A stretch of 64,000 bases of DNA from positions 62,001 to 126,000 of the forward strand of contig NC_047491.1 of the NCBI RefSeq assembly GCF_002079055.1, given 5' to 3'. Source of the stretch: Saccharomyces paradoxus (taxonomy: Eukaryota > Ascomycota > Saccharomycetes > Saccharomycetales > Saccharomycetaceae). Both the position numbers and the translations under genes were made by a program. This document shows positions 1-11,466 of this stretch, one piece after another (the stretch's first letter is position 1; each line of letters begins with the position of its first letter). Below the pieces are notes generated by a model, which saw only the letters and a program-made list of their open reading frames with translations, was not told where the DNA came from and made no database searches.

Positions 1-866
<866 letters not shown>

Positions 867-928
867 TTACAGTTGTGGATAAGGAGTTGTTGAATGGAAG
901 ATAAGAAAGAAATAGGGTGCATCTGCTG

Positions 929-940
929 CGTATTGTTCTC
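929..940 (+). promoter_or_regulatory. Rox1-type hypoxic repressor site upstream of FRD1
   Basis: CGTATTGTTCTC matches the Rox1 consensus YYYATTGTTCTC at 11 of 12 positions, with the ATTGTTCTC core perfect. It lies 63 bp upstream of the FRD1 start, between the ATG and a TATA box. Rox1 represses hypoxic genes when heme is present. Use of this site is inferred. Confidence 0.6.
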
Positions 941-942
941 AG

Positions 943-950
943 CTTTTATA
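943..950 (-). promoter_or_regulatory. TATA box of FRD1
   Basis: TATAAAAG reads on the minus strand about 77 bp upstream of the FRD1 ATG, a usual distance for a regulated yeast gene. An MCB-like ACGCGT lies further out at 983-988. Confidence 0.5.
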
Positions 951-1703
951 CGTGCAATAAATTTAAATTGTTCAGGAACGCGACGCGTTGCCCCTGTTAC
1001 CGTTTGAAAAAAAAAAAAAATTTTCTTTTAGATACTTGCCTCTATTGTTTCAGTCATTCATTGCATGATGACAAATGAAAAGAAATACAATAACAGAAAA
1101 AAAAAGTTGAAACTAAAGTGAACGTTTTTTAGACTCTTATGTATACACAGAAATGTATGTATATATATTTGTATAAAAGGTGTATGTGAAAATCCTGTTG
1201 AGAAACCCTGGGAGAATATACATGGGTATATTCAATCTTAGTACGTAGTAACGTAGAATACGAAAAATGTGCTTCTCCACGCGGATACATACGGTTGTAA
1301 ACTTTAATCAAGTACCAAAAAAACCAAACATATTCAGTCGATCTCTCAATGGGCAAATAAAAAAAAAGAAGCTCTTATGTGCTTTTTTCTTCTTCTTTCC
1401 CTTAGACAGACCACCTTCGTCCCTCCATAATAGGGTAGTTAGCTGCTAGGTGCGCTGGAAGCTAACCATTGGTTCTCAAATGTGCCGACATAATTAATTA
1501 CAATTATGGTGTGAGAGTTGAAATATCCTTGAATAACAAAACAGAAAAAAGAAAAAACCCATTTGAATATAAAAATCATTGATGCAAAAGAAAGCCGTTA
1601 AATCTACAATGCCACGAAATTATTGTAATGTATGAAAAAAAGGAAGAGGGTACCAATCCTAAAACAAAAACCCTAACAAAACACACGATGCAGGTGAAGC
1701 GCA

Positions 1704-2867
1704 TCAGTACTTGTAGGTTTTTATTTCGCGGATAGCGTTGCCATCGACGTCAACCTCGGTGGATTCACTACGGTAAATCTGGGTAGGTCCGTTGCAGTCG
1801 AAAGGATGTTCCTTTGCGTAGTCGAAGGCCTCGGAGATGGCCAACTTGACCTTTTCCAAAGTATCTCTGGTGACCTGGTAGTGGAACGAGACTCTACCAC
1901 CCATCAGTTTAACGTTGTACTTCAAACCTTTCTTAACAAGGACATCTGGGTCCATTCTAGCGGCCTTCAAGTTGATAAAAACAAAGTTGGTGTCTGCTGG
2001 AGACTCTAGCGGGATGCCCTTTGTTTCGCAAAATTCAGCCAACTCATGGGCCAAGGAGTGCGAGTACAGCAGTTGGGACTTCCAGTCGTTGTTGATGTTT
2101 ACAAGAGCCATTCTAGCCATCATACCAGATTGTCTAATACCACCACCTTGTTGTTTTCTGAAATGGGTGGCCTTCTTGATGAACTTAAGGTTCCCAACCA
2201 AGACAGACCCGATAGGAGCACCCATAGACTTGGATAGACAGATGGAGATGGAGTCAAAGATCTCCCCGTATTGCTTCAATGGCACACCAGATTGTGCAGC
2301 GGCATTCCAGATTCTGGCACCATCACAATGCAACTTGAGACCATTTTCCATACACCAAGCTTTAATACGGACCAATTCTTCCAATGGGTAGACAATACCG
2401 TGTAAAGTGTTTTCCAAAGAAATCAATCTGGTAGGGGCACCGTGAATGTCACCATCGTCTGGGACATAGTGGGACTTGATATCTTCCAAAGTCAAGTAGT
2501 CACCGTTGGAAGGAATCACAGGAACGACCATCGCTTGAGACAAGATGGCTAGACCAGCGGCTTCGTGTGTGTAAACATGGGCCCTGTAGTCACACAGAAT
2601 GGAGTATGGAGGTTGCGTCAAGTGTGTTCTGATGGCAATCTGGTTGGACAAAGTCCCAGATACGCAGAAAAGACCTGCTTCCTTGGCAGCCATGCGGGCA
2701 ACGGTTTGTTCGAGCCTGACGGTGTCAACATCTTCACCGTAGACAGCGTCACCGATGGAGGCCTCTAAAGCGGCTTGCATCATCTCTGGAGTTGGAGTCG
2801 TAAAGGTGTCTGACCGCAAGTCGTTAGCAGCGGTGATGTATTTTGGAGGCAATTCGAATTCAGTCAT
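1704..2867 (-). CDS. GLY1: Threonine aldolase
   Basis: This 387-residue protein is a PLP-dependent low-specificity L-threonine aldolase (fold-type I). It splits threonine (and allo-threonine) into glycine and acetaldehyde and is a main glycine source in yeast cytosol. The cofactor lysine is K213 in [11 protein letters not shown], and the PLP-ring aspartate is D182 in [26 protein letters not shown] near residues 17-30 and the GEDVD loop near 44-48 are family hallmarks. Length equals the S. cerevisiae protein. The ATG is the first in frame and is preceded by an A/T-rich leader. It is convergent with nothing: FRD1 follows in the same direction about 840 bp away. Confidence 0.97.
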   Translation of the reverse strand: MTEFELPPKYITAANDLRSDTFTTPTPEMMQAALEASIGDAVYGEDVDTVRLEQTVARMAAKEAGLFCVSGTLSNQIAIRTHLTQPPYSILCDYRAHVYTHEAAGLAILSQAMVVPVIPSNGDYLTLEDIKSHYVPDDGDIHGAPTRLISLENTLHGIVYPLEELVRIKAWCMENGLKLHCDGARIWNAAAQSGVPLKQYGEIFDSISICLSKSMGAPIGSVLVGNLKFIKKATHFRKQQGGGIRQSGMMARMALVNINNDWKSQLLYSHSLAHELAEFCETKGIPLESPADTNFVFINLKAARMDPDVLVKKGLKYNVKLMGGRVSFHYQVTRDTLEKVKLAISEAFDYAKEHPFDCNGPTQIYRSESTEVDVDGNAIREIKTYKY

Positions 2868-3330
2868 TTTTGTATATGTTTGCGTTTGTGTGCGGGAGAA
2901 AAAGTGAGTGTAAGCCTAGTAAGGGAAGGTGGTTACGAAATAGCCAGCAGAGACAATATATGTATATGTATGTACGTATTACACTATACCAGACAGAACA
3001 AGATATACGGGAAAGACACACTGAGGTTTTGACAGGCAAGCTCAACACTTGCTCATATATATACATATATATACAATTGCAAATGCAAAAAGCGTATATC
3101 CAGTGAAGAAAAAGACGAAAAAAGGCGAAGAAATAAAAAGAAAAACCGGTGAACGAATACGGCAAGTGAAAAAGTGCGCAATGAGTAATACAAAAGGGCA
3201 AAGCAGCGTAAAAAAGAAACGGCGCTGCTGTCCGGAAACCGGAAGCGAAGACGTGTATGGTATGGGTGTACATTCGGCTTTTTCCTAATGGGGAATTTGC
3301 CGTCAGGAAAAGGCAAGGCCTCCGTTCCAT
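2860..3330 (-). CDS. Doubtful frame over the GLY1 promoter (YEL045C position)
   Basis: An ATG-started frame of 156 codons sits in the GLY1 promoter and overlaps the GLY1 start by a few bases. A dubious frame named YEL045C is annotated at this place in S. cerevisiae, as I remember it. The product is rich in F, Y, C, I and L (runs such as IYMYIYEQ and YIYIYCL), which come from AT-rich and TATATA-type promoter DNA. It contains no recognisable domain. It is most likely not a gene. Confidence 0.15.
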   Translation of the reverse strand: MERRPCLFLTANSPLGKSRMYTHTIHVFASGFRTAAPFLFYAALPFCITHCALFHLPYSFTGFSFYFFAFFRLFLHWIYAFCICNCIYMYIYEQVLSLPVKTSVCLSRISCSVWYSVIRTYIYIYCLCWLFRNHLPLLGLHSLFLPHTNANIYKND

Positions 3331-3859
3331 GTGACATGTCGCAGAGGGTCAAACGTGGGTCACGTGCTGCACAGGCCCGCTGCCGGTTTGATTTGTCAGC
3401 ACATATACAGCAAGAGGTATTGGTTGCGTTCTAGAAAAGAAAAATAATAATAATAATTTGGGGCCGTGCGTAAAAGAATAAGAAATAGTCTCCCCCGCGT
3501 GCCGTGTGGCTCTCTGTGCAAAAGAAGGCCCTGTTGCCGCACATGTATCGATGAATGTCGATGACGATGAATATCGATGACGACGAATGCCTTCTGATTG
3601 TATAATTTGTTGTTTTGCCTGTTCTTCAGTAAGAGAGTAGGTGAAAGAATAAGTGAAAGAGAAATTCTAGGCGAGGTTTGGTTTAGTTAAGTTAAGTTTA
3701 GCTTAGCTTACTTTGGGTTTAACTTAAGCGTGTTTTTTTTTTCCGCGCTGTGATGGTGAAGGAATGGAACTGTAAAGAAGCGAACGAGGGAAAAAAAAAA
3801 GTTGTGACCTAGGGGAAGGTCACAATTGCCATCATCATCACCGTGAGAAAGTTGAAACA
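2868..3859. other. Divergent promoter region GLY1 / IES6
   Basis: About 990 bases separate the divergent starts of GLY1 and IES6. Near IES6 there are a CACGTG box (3361-3366), a short tandem repeat of TCGATGACGAYGAATR units (3548-3589), a TTAAGTTAA-type inverted repeat between about 3688 and 3730, and a TTATAATAATAATAAT-like run near 3448. Only the doubtful 156-codon frame lies in it. Confidence 0.5.
3361..3366. promoter_or_regulatory. CACGTG (Cbf1/Pho4-type E-box)
   Basis: GGGTCACGTGC is a palindromic E-box in the GLY1/IES6 divergent region. The preceding GTCA half fits Cbf1 preference (RTCACGTG). Occupancy is inferred. Confidence 0.45.
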
Positions 3860-4357
3860 ATGAGCGGTGGCAGGGGCAATAGCAGTAATAGCAGCATCAA
3901 TAATAATAATAACAATAATAATAATGACGGAGGTGATGAAAGATTGTTGTTTCTAAGAAGCGTGGGTGAACGTAATGAAATTGGTTTCCCCTCTAGGTTT
4001 AAGCCGGCACATTATAAGAAACCTACAAGAAGACACAAATCCGCCAGGCAGTTGATCTCGGATGAGAACAAGCGGATTAATGCCTTGTTGACCAAGGCTA
4101 ACAAAGCTGCTGAGACCTCTACGACTGTCAAGCGACTCGTGCCCAAAGCGACGTACTTCAGCGTAGAGGCGCCACCATCTATTAGACCTGCCAAGAAGTA
4201 CTGTGACGTCACTGGGTTGAAGGGTCTCTACAAGTCCCCCACGAACAACATTCGGTACCACAACGCGGAAATCTACCAGTTAATTGTGAAACCGATGGCC
4301 CCCGGTGTGGATCAGGAGTACTTAAAGTTAAGAGGCGCCAATTTCGTCCTTAAATAG
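3860..4357 (+). CDS. IES6: INO80 chromatin-remodelling complex subunit Ies6
   Basis: This 165-residue nuclear protein is the Ies6 subunit of the INO80 ATP-dependent nucleosome remodeller, which pairs with Arp5 in the complex. Residues 7-25 are an N/S-rich low-complexity stretch (SNSSINNNNNNNNNDGG) encoded by AAT/AAC/AGC repeats. The C-terminal part from about residue 100 (YFSVEAPPSIRPAKKYCDVTGLKGLYKSP, then IYQLI) is the YL1-C domain that marks Ies6. The length is within a residue or so of the S. cerevisiae protein. The ATG context is AAACAATGAG. The Asn run is a likely site of length variation between strains. Confidence 0.96.
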   Translation: MSGGRGNSSNSSINNNNNNNNNDGGDERLLFLRSVGERNEIGFPSRFKPAHYKKPTRRHKSARQLISDENKRINALLTKANKAAETSTTVKRLVPKATYFSVEAPPSIRPAKKYCDVTGLKGLYKSPTNNIRYHNAEIYQLIVKPMAPGVDQEYLKLRGANFVLK

Positions 4358-4421
4358 ACCTTGTATATGTATGTAGCCTAGCTTTGTAGTATAGCTGCCA
4401 GTCACATAGGTTGTCGTTGGT

Positions 4422-4427
4422 CACGTG
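4422..4427. promoter_or_regulatory. CACGTG (Cbf1-type) upstream of YEL043W
   Basis: GGTCACGTGCATC lies about 125 bp before the YEL043W ATG, in the 195-bp gap after IES6. It has the same GGTCACGTG form as the RIP1 promoter box at 41602. Confidence 0.45.
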
Positions 4428-4552
4428 CATCTACGCGAAACAGTAAAGTGGAACTAAAAAGAACAAAAAGTGAAAAAAAAAAAAGAACATTATTAGTGGA
4501 AAACGTGCAAAGACGTATTACGCTCCTACTACGACTATCAACACATGCATGG

Positions 4553-7420
4553 ATGACAGCCTCTGTAATAACCACGGTTTTAGCATGTCTGTGGCTTTCT
4601 TATAGACTTTATAAGTTTCTCACTATTCCTGTGTCCAACATCGTCTCCACTTTGAAGATCAAAACTCCTCCGGCAACAAAAGTGTCTATCGACAAGATCG
4701 CCACGGATTCAGTGACCATTCATTGGGAGAACGAGCCAGTAAAAGTAGGGAAAGACGTGGATGTAGACAGAAACTTCATCTCCCACTATTTATTGTATTT
4801 GAACAACACACAATTGGCCATCTTTCCGAACAACCCAAACTCTCTTTACACATGCTGCTCCATCACTGGTCTCGAGGCGGAGACACAATACCAGCTGGAT
4901 TTCATAACGATCAATAACAAGGGCTTCATCAATAAGCTACCCTCCATCTATTGTATGACAAAGGCGAGGGAAGCTAATGAAGCACTGAAGACTAGAAAGT
5001 GGAGAAGGAACACGATCACATCGTCCACGGCTATGCAGCCCAGCAATTCCAAGTCTGAACTCGCCCCGTTGACTTCGCACTTCTCCTCTGTCTCCCTGTC
5101 TACTTTTGCATCCAATATCACTAATAGCACCACCAGTAATAATGGTTCGAACCTCCCCGCTTACACCTCTCTGACTACGTTAAAGGACTTGGATTCGTTT
5201 TCCATCGATGATTTGAAAAAAATACTGATTTGTGCCCAGGAGGACCTACACGATGTTTTGTCTCAACAAACTTTGCTTTTGCAAGATTTTCAGGAATCGA
5301 GGTTGGAGTTAGAGCTAGAACTGGATAATTTGAAAACGCATTGGTCGCACGAGATCGATTTGCGGAAATCCTTGAAATCCAATATCAAGTCATTGGAGAA
5401 TTCTAAGCTATTGACTGATTTGAAAATTGAAAAATTGAACAAGAAAATCGACAAATCCAAGGAAAAAATATCAAAAATGCGCAAGGACATGCAGAACTGG
5501 TCTCGGGAAGATACCGAACTCTTGTCCAAGGAAACCATAAAGGAGAAATATTTCAAATTGCTAAGCGAATCCAATGCCTCTGTGGCCAATGTCAACAAAG
5601 ATATTGAATCTTTACAAAATGAAATTTCCAAGGTGGAAGAATCTAACAAGAGATTGAACGCCACTAGAAAATCACTGATTACATCCATAGTGGTGAACGC
5701 TAATGTAGAAAACGACAAACCCATTGCTAATGGAGAACTGTCGGCTGTCTTGAAAAAACTTAATGATTTCACCCTAGAAAAAAATGGGTTCTTAAGTAAT
5801 GCTGGTGAAGAGTTCTTATCCAGATTGAATGCAGACTCGTCATTGATTAAAATGATCAAGCAAGAGCTAAGCATCGATCAAGAGTTGGAGACCAACTGGA
5901 AATTGCAGAGATCAAAGATGTTGAAAAAAATTAGTACTTTAGAAAACCAATTTAATGAAATGAGCCTCAACAATCGGACGTTGAAAACAAAATTAATGGT
6001 TCAACCATATAAGAACAACGGTGATCCGCTTGCCGCTACCAATTCAAATAATTCCACGGAAAAAAACAGAAGTTCTGGATCGATTCAATTACCATTATCC
6101 AGCAACATGTCAAGAACAGGGTCCATGGATTTAATATCGAATAATAACAAAAGTATTAACAACAACAATGGAGATTCTGCTCCTCCATTGAGGCTACACA
6201 ATCCGGTGTCGTATTCACCTACAAACGAATCTATACAGCCTTCAAGCAGTCTATTGAGTCAATTGACGCAGGACACTGATAACCGATCAATGCTTTCCAA
6301 TCACATCTCGTCTAATAACGAAAACAAGCAACAGCCTTCTTCATATTCACATGCTTTACCTACAACTGCTATTGCTAATGCAACAGCAACAGCAACCAAT
6401 GGTCACTCAAAGTCAAATTTTTGGAATACTACACAATTTGCTCAACCCTCGCGTCAACAAGTGTCCACAGAATTAGATCAAGCTTTCGAGTACGATAATG
6501 CAAACCATTTAATCAGCGGTCTGCAAAATATGATCTACGACGAAACAGACTATCCTGATAATATAAGCAACTATTCCAAGGGGTTCACTACGGATGAACT
6601 AGACAATTACTGGACTAAGCAACAACCGCAAGTGCGCAGCACGAACGAGAGCCTCTTTTCCACAACCGGAACGCCCATGTCATCATATAAGGCCAATCCT
6701 GTATTATCGCCCTATTCTAGTTCTCATTTGAGACAAAACTCCAACGCTGCCAATGCGAATTCGATGCATCCCCAGAGCCTACTGGCCGCTACGTTGAATG
6801 ATCCTTCATTGCAAAGTTTTGTACGTAGCGGCTCTTTCTACAGTGGTCCTCCACCGGCAAACACTTTGCAGAACAATATTAAAAATAGCAATGAAACTGA
6901 GAACATTAGTCCAAGGATATCAAGTGACTTCAATTTGTTGGTGCCGAACTTGAGTCCACGACTCTCAAACGATGTACCCATCGTCCCAGGAAATAACACC
7001 ACTCTGACGCCTTCTCATTCGAACATATTAACAATAAACCATCAACCAACAACGGATAACAATACGAGAAGGTCGTTCCATGCTTCTTCACCACCTTTCA
7101 ATTCCATATGGAATTCAACCACCAGCCAACTTCCTCCCCCATTAGAGGAGCAATATCACCTTGATGTGCCTGTGACTCCAAAGGCTGCTGCTAAAGAATC
7201 AAATCCTAAGCCTTCGCACAAGAGAAACCAGAGTAACAGCAGTATCTCTTCTGCGTGGTCCAAGTTTAAGCACAAGTCTGCATCATCTTCTGCTAATGCT
7301 GACACGAATATTCAAGACTCATCAACTCCATCAACTAGTCCAAGTGGTAGAAGAATGTCAAAGCTGTTATCCAAGAGCGGTATGAATAACCTGTTCAATC
7401 CACACAGCCATGACTCATGA
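4553..7420 (+). CDS. Membrane-anchored fibronectin-III/coiled-coil protein (YEL043W)
   Basis: The first in-frame ATG is at 4553, giving 955 residues. The frame is open upstream to a GTG at 4448, but that is not a yeast start and the 955-residue form matches the known YEL043W size. Residues about 5-30 (VITTVLACLWLSYRLYKFL) form a hydrophobic anchor. About 35-150 read as a fibronectin type III fold (VTIHWEN ... LYLNNTQLAIF ... GLEAETQYQLDFITINNKG). About 230-480 form a long acidic/lysine-rich coiled coil (LEKLNKKIDKSKEKISKMRK). The remaining half is S/N/P/Q-rich and likely disordered. The S. cerevisiae ortholog has no settled function; a signalling or cytoskeletal role has been suggested. Confidence 0.92.
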   Translation: MTASVITTVLACLWLSYRLYKFLTIPVSNIVSTLKIKTPPATKVSIDKIATDSVTIHWENEPVKVGKDVDVDRNFISHYLLYLNNTQLAIFPNNPNSLYTCCSITGLEAETQYQLDFITINNKGFINKLPSIYCMTKAREANEALKTRKWRRNTITSSTAMQPSNSKSELAPLTSHFSSVSLSTFASNITNSTTSNNGSNLPAYTSLTTLKDLDSFSIDDLKKILICAQEDLHDVLSQQTLLLQDFQESRLELELELDNLKTHWSHEIDLRKSLKSNIKSLENSKLLTDLKIEKLNKKIDKSKEKISKMRKDMQNWSREDTELLSKETIKEKYFKLLSESNASVANVNKDIESLQNEISKVEESNKRLNATRKSLITSIVVNANVENDKPIANGELSAVLKKLNDFTLEKNGFLSNAGEEFLSRLNADSSLIKMIKQELSIDQELETNWKLQRSKMLKKISTLENQFNEMSLNNRTLKTKLMVQPYKNNGDPLAATNSNNSTEKNRSSGSIQLPLSSNMSRTGSMDLISNNNKSINNNNGDSAPPLRLHNPVSYSPTNESIQPSSSLLSQLTQDTDNRSMLSNHISSNNENKQQPSSYSHALPTTAIANATATATNGHSKSNFWNTTQFAQPSRQQVSTELDQAFEYDNANHLISGLQNMIYDETDYPDNISNYSKGFTTDELDNYWTKQQPQVRSTNESLFSTTGTPMSSYKANPVLSPYSSSHLRQNSNAANANSMHPQSLLAATLNDPSLQSFVRSGSFYSGPPPANTLQNNIKNSNETENISPRISSDFNLLVPNLSPRLSNDVPIVPGNNTTLTPSHSNILTINHQPTTDNNTRRSFHASSPPFNSIWNSTTSQLPPPLEEQYHLDVPVTPKAAAKESNPKPSHKRNQSNSSISSAWSKFKHKSASSSANADTNIQDSSTPSTSPSGRRMSKLLSKSGMNNLFNPHSHDS

Positions 7421-7831
7421 ACAATATTGTAGTACTTTCGCGATTTGTATATAGATATATATGAAATATAATATATGAAAGCAGTTTAAGTTTATTCTTG
7501 TGTAACGATAGGGTAACCGTATCAGTCTTTATTTTCTTTTTTCCTTTTTTTTTAATTTTGGCGTGTCGTCTCAATTTCATTCTTTCCCATCTTTTTGCAA
7601 CTTTAAGATGAAAAATCACAACACATGAAAAATAACTGTCAACTTTGATAATATTCTTTGCATATTGCCATCATTTTCGAAATATAATACAGTTTCCTCA
7701 CAAACTTATTTATTTTGGTCCTAAGAAGAAAACAGTAAGAAATTAATAGGATAACAATCAACCATCTTTATTGCTTATCAAGTTAAGGGTCCTCTCGAGA
7801 AGATACATTAAAACATCATCGCACGAAAAAT
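7421..7831. other. YEL043W 3' region and GDA1 promoter
   Basis: This 411-base AT-rich gap has TATATAGATATATATG-type DNA near 7448 that probably serves 3'-end formation of YEL043W, then the GDA1 leader. A minus-strand 74-codon frame (7395-7619) is low complexity and unsupported. Confidence 0.5.
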
Positions 7832-9391
7832 ATGGCGCCCATCTTTAGAAACTATCGGTTCGCCATCGGTGCCTTTGCTGTTATCATGCTTATTTTATTG
7901 ATTAAAACATCTTCCATGGGTCCAAGCTCTATTGCACGTACAGTTGCAACTACTGCTAGTATTCCCAAAACGCCAGAGGATGTTTCTATCTCGCCCATTA
8001 ATGATGAACCAGGCTACATTCACGATCCGAAGACTGAACAAAATTACCCTGAGCTGGCTGATGCTGTGAAGTCACAAACAAGTCAAACATGCAGTGAAGA
8101 ACATAAGTATGTTATCATGATCGATGCCGGTTCTACTGGTTCCAGAATTCATATATACGAGTTTGATGTTTGTACTTCCCCACCTACCTTACTTTATGAA
8201 AAATTTGAGATGTTAGAACCTGGTTTATCCTCTTTTGATACTGATTCTGTCGGCGCCGCCAACTCCCTTGACCCATTATTGGAAGTTGCAATGAAGTATG
8301 TTCCTCTTAAGGCAAGAAGTTGTACTCCCGTTGCTGTGAAGGCTACTGCAGGTCTAAGACTCTTAGGTGATGCTAAATCATCAAAAATTTTAAGTGCGGT
8401 AAGAGATCATTTGGAGAAGGACTATCCTTTCCCAGTTGTTGAGAAAGACGGTGTTTCCATCATGGGCGGTGATGAAGAAGGTGTCTTCGCTTGGATTACT
8501 ACAAACTACTTATTAGGAAACATTGGTACCAATGGTCCCAAGTTACCTACAGCTGCCGTTTTCGACTTGGGCGGTGGGTCTACACAGATTGTTTTTGAGC
8601 CTACTTTCTCAGCAAATGAAAAAATGGTCGATGGTGAACATAAATTTGATCTAAAGTTTGGCGATGAAAATTACACCTTATACCAATTTTCTCATTTAGG
8701 TTACGGTTTGAAGGAAGGTAGAAATAAAGTCAATTCTGTTCTTTTGGAAAACGCAATAAAAGATGGCAGAATCTTGAAGGGCGATAACACTAAGACTCAC
8801 GAATTACTATCTCCATGCTTACCGCCCAAGGTTAATGCCACAAAAGAAAAGGTTACTTTAGAATCCAAGGAAACTTATACTATCGACTTTATAGGACCGG
8901 ATGAACCAAGTGGTGCGCAATGTAGATTTTTGACAGATCAAATTTTGAATAAAGATGCTGAATGTCAATTCCCACCATGCTCTTTCAACGGGGTTCATCA
9001 ACCTTCTTTGGTTCGTACATTCAAAGAATCGAACGACATCTACATTTTCTCTTATTTCTACGACAGAACCCGTCCATTGGGCATGCCTTTGTCATTCACT
9101 TTGAATGAGTTAAAGGATCTGGCAAGAACAGTGTGTAATGGCGAAGAAACTTGGAAAAGTGTCTTCGGTGGCATTGCGGGATCCCTAGATGAATTGGAAA
9201 GTGACTCGCACTTTTGTTTGGACTTATCTTTCCAGGTGTCCCTATTACATACGGGATATGACATTCCATTACAGAGGGAATTAAGGACTGGTGAGAAAAT
9301 TGCCAATAAAGAAATTGGTTGGTGCTTAGGCGCGTCATTACCACTGTTGAAACCTGATAACTGGAAATGTAAACTCAGTCAAATCGAATAA
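7832..9391 (+). CDS. GDA1: Golgi guanosine diphosphatase
   Basis: This 519-residue type II membrane protein of the Golgi lumen hydrolyses GDP to GMP. That removes an inhibitor of mannosyltransferases and supplies GMP for GDP-mannose antiport. A short cytosolic tail is followed by a membrane segment at about residues 8-24 ([17 protein letters not shown]) and a T/S/P stem. The apyrase-conserved regions are visible in order: ACR1 [19 protein letters not shown]2 [13 protein letters not shown]3 [21 protein letters not shown]4 [14 protein letters not shown]. The length is one residue over the S. cerevisiae form as I recall it. The ATG is the first in frame. Confidence 0.97.
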   Translation: MAPIFRNYRFAIGAFAVIMLILLIKTSSMGPSSIARTVATTASIPKTPEDVSISPINDEPGYIHDPKTEQNYPELADAVKSQTSQTCSEEHKYVIMIDAGSTGSRIHIYEFDVCTSPPTLLYEKFEMLEPGLSSFDTDSVGAANSLDPLLEVAMKYVPLKARSCTPVAVKATAGLRLLGDAKSSKILSAVRDHLEKDYPFPVVEKDGVSIMGGDEEGVFAWITTNYLLGNIGTNGPKLPTAAVFDLGGGSTQIVFEPTFSANEKMVDGEHKFDLKFGDENYTLYQFSHLGYGLKEGRNKVNSVLLENAIKDGRILKGDNTKTHELLSPCLPPKVNATKEKVTLESKETYTIDFIGPDEPSGAQCRFLTDQILNKDAECQFPPCSFNGVHQPSLVRTFKESNDIYIFSYFYDRTRPLGMPLSFTLNELKDLARTVCNGEETWKSVFGGIAGSLDELESDSHFCLDLSFQVSLLHTGYDIPLQRELRTGEKIANKEIGWCLGASLPLLKPDNWKCKLSQIE

Positions 9392-9993
9392 GAGCACGAA
9401 CACGGCCCTTTGGCTCATGTATAATAAGTAAGAGGACATAGCGGTGATATGTGTTCCGTTATGTGCCCTATTCTATAATCCTTGAACAATATGTAGACGA
9501 TCTTTACGTTATGAAAATCACTATTATCCTCACAATAGTTTATAACACCGCCGAGACAGGGGCTCAAAAAGGCTTCCTGAGGTTTAACCATTTTGGTATA
9601 AGCCCGCCGAGCCTATTAATGTTTAAGAATGATCTAGAAGAGCTAATCCTTAGGATCTGGTAATCCTAGGCGCATGAGATGATTTGGTTTATTTTCTGTT
9701 AAGGATAGTTGTGTTGTTGCAAAATGGTATAGGTTTGTTTTTGTTCTAGGGTGATTGTAAATATTGCACCGGTCCTCAAGAAAAGCGAAAACAAAAGGAT
9801 AATCGGACTTATCTGGTGATAGAAGGAACCTACATTTCAGATCGTTTAAATAGGTTGTTACATATATAAATATATATATATATAATCAGGTTGGTGTATT
9901 AATCTCATTTCTATAGCGCAGCGAAAAGGGAAATGGAAATAGGACAATCTCAGTAAATCTGCTTACGTGACATTATTTTACTAAAGAGATAAT
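9392..9993. other. GDA1-YEF1 intergenic region
   Basis: Two plus-strand genes are separated by 602 bases. A TA-repeat stretch (ATATATAAATATATATATATATAAT, about 9859-9884) about 110-130 bp before YEF1 probably acts as its TATA region. A 70-codon open stretch at 9451-9663 begins with GTG and has no family. Nothing else was recognised. Confidence 0.5.
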
Positions 9994-11466
9994 ATGAAAA
10001 CTGATAGGTTATTGATTAATGCTTCCACGGATACATGTACCAAGGTAGACGCTGAGGTAGAAACTATGGACAGACCGGTACCAATTAAAGTTTTGGCGGA
10101 AGGCAAGGTATTAAACAACTTCGAAGAACCGGGCTTAATGAAGTGCGGCTATCATGATGCAAAGAGCTGGGTCAGAAGACTATCGAGCGAAACAATTGTC
10201 GGTGACGATATGAATAATCTATACCCATTTTACGTTGATACTGCGTACGATGTTAGGCGTTTGAGAAAAGATATTATAAACGCTAAAATAGAATTGCACG
10301 TTGAAAACCTAATCATAATCTGCAATATTAATGACGTTTCCACTGTATTTCTCATGAGAGAAGTGGTGGAGTGGGTCTTACGCAACTTTCCATCAATAAC
10401 TGTATACGTGCAAGATATTTTTGAAAAGTCAACTCAGTTTGCTGTAAGTGATCTCTGCGATGATAGCTGCTGCAGCAAAAATAGAGTAAAGTACTGGTCA
10501 AAGGAGTTTGTTCAGAAACATGATTCATTCTTTGATTTGATGATTACACTAGGGGGTGATGGAACTGTACTGTTTGCGTCGTCTATATTCACCAAAGAAG
10601 TTCCGCCGATTGTTCCATTTGCTCTTGGATCATTAGGATTTTTAACAAATTTTGAATTTCAAAAATTCAAAGAAACACTGAAACATATTCTAACAGATGA
10701 GGTCCGTATTAATTTACGAATGAGATTGCAATGCAAACTCTATCGTAGAAATAAACCAGAAATTGATACTGTAACTGGGAAAGAAATATGCTTTATCGAT
10801 TTCGTCTCTGAGCATCACGTGTTAAACGAAGTGACCATAGATAGAGGTCCAGCTCCTTGTTTATCTCTACTAGGACTTTATGGAAACGACTCATTGATGA
10901 CTAAGGTTCAAGGTGATGGATTGATTGTTGCTACACCTACAGGATCCACAGCGTACTCATTGAGTGCAGGAGGCTCTTTGATATCACCAAGCGTGAACGC
11001 CATAGCAGTGACGCCTATCTGCCCTCATACTTTGAGTTTTAGGCCTATAATTTTACCAGACAGTATGGAATTAAAAGTTAGAGTAGATATGAACTCAAGA
11101 GGGACGTCGTGGGTGAACTTTGACGGTAAAGATAGAATTGAATTGAAGCAAGGTGACTATGTAGTAATAACTGCAAGCCCCTATTCAGTGCCAACCGTCG
11201 AGTCATCCCCCAGTGAATTTTTCGAAAGTATCAGTAAAAATCTTAATTGGAATGACCGCGAAGAACAAAAGCCATTTGCACACATTCTCTCACCAAAAAA
11301 TCAAGAAAAGTATAGGATAGATTCATCGAAAAATAGAAACAACAGCATAAGTAACTCCTCCGAGAGTTCATTTTTAAGTTCAGATACGCAAGATGAAGAG
11401 AGAAAATCCGTAATAGAAACGGAAATGGTTGTTGAACGGACTCGTCAAGCTCATTTTGCAATTTAA
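9994..11466 (+). CDS. YEF1: NAD/NADH kinase
   Basis: This 490-residue ATP-NAD kinase family member phosphorylates NAD+ and NADH to NADP(H) in the cytosol. The family GGDGT motif is at residues 187-191 (LGGDGTVLFASSIF). It is followed by PFALGSLGFLTNF and the glycine-rich DGLIVATPTGSTAYSLSAGGSLISP motif, both diagnostic. A conserved HVLNEVTIDRGP strand precedes it. The last ~80 residues are S/N-rich and variable. The S. cerevisiae protein is 495 residues and a paralog of Utr1; the small length difference lies in the variable ends. Synteny between GDA1 and UTR2 supports Yef1 over Utr1. Confidence 0.96.
   Translation: MKTDRLLINASTDTCTKVDAEVETMDRPVPIKVLAEGKVLNNFEEPGLMKCGYHDAKSWVRRLSSETIVGDDMNNLYPFYVDTAYDVRRLRKDIINAKIELHVENLIIICNINDVSTVFLMREVVEWVLRNFPSITVYVQDIFEKSTQFAVSDLCDDSCCSKNRVKYWSKEFVQKHDSFFDLMITLGGDGTVLFASSIFTKEVPPIVPFALGSLGFLTNFEFQKFKETLKHILTDEVRINLRMRLQCKLYRRNKPEIDTVTGKEICFIDFVSEHHVLNEVTIDRGPAPCLSLLGLYGNDSLMTKVQGDGLIVATPTGSTAYSLSAGGSLISPSVNAIAVTPICPHTLSFRPIILPDSMELKVRVDMNSRGTSWVNFDGKDRIELKQGDYVVITASPYSVPTVESSPSEFFESISKNLNWNDREEQKPFAHILSPKNQEKYRIDSSKNRNNSISNSSESSFLSSDTQDEERKSVIETEMVVERTRQAHFAI

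Larger units (their letters stand above)
867..1703. other. FRD1 promoter and GLY1 3' region
   Basis: This gap of about 840 bases separates two minus-strand genes. It holds the FRD1 promoter elements near 929-988, an A-tract near 1007-1020, and AT-rich 3' flank of GLY1. The short frames in it (75 aa on the minus strand at 1129-1356, 60 aa on the plus strand at 1267-1449) have low-complexity composition and no recognisable family. No RNA gene or element was seen. Confidence 0.6.

Noticed and set aside
4448-4552. Possible N-terminal extension of YEL043W from GTG at 4448
   Set aside because: GTG is not used as a start in yeast nuclear genes, and the 955-residue ATG form matches the known protein size.
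5290-5874. 194-codon minus-strand frame inside YEL043W
   Set aside because: It is antisense to the coiled-coil part of YEL043W; its leucine/serine-rich content is the mirror of Lys/Glu-rich codons. No independent support.
9451-9663. 70-codon plus-strand frame between GDA1 and YEF1
   Set aside because: It begins with GTG, its first ATG leaves only 50 codons, it has no family, and it lies in 3' flank DNA.
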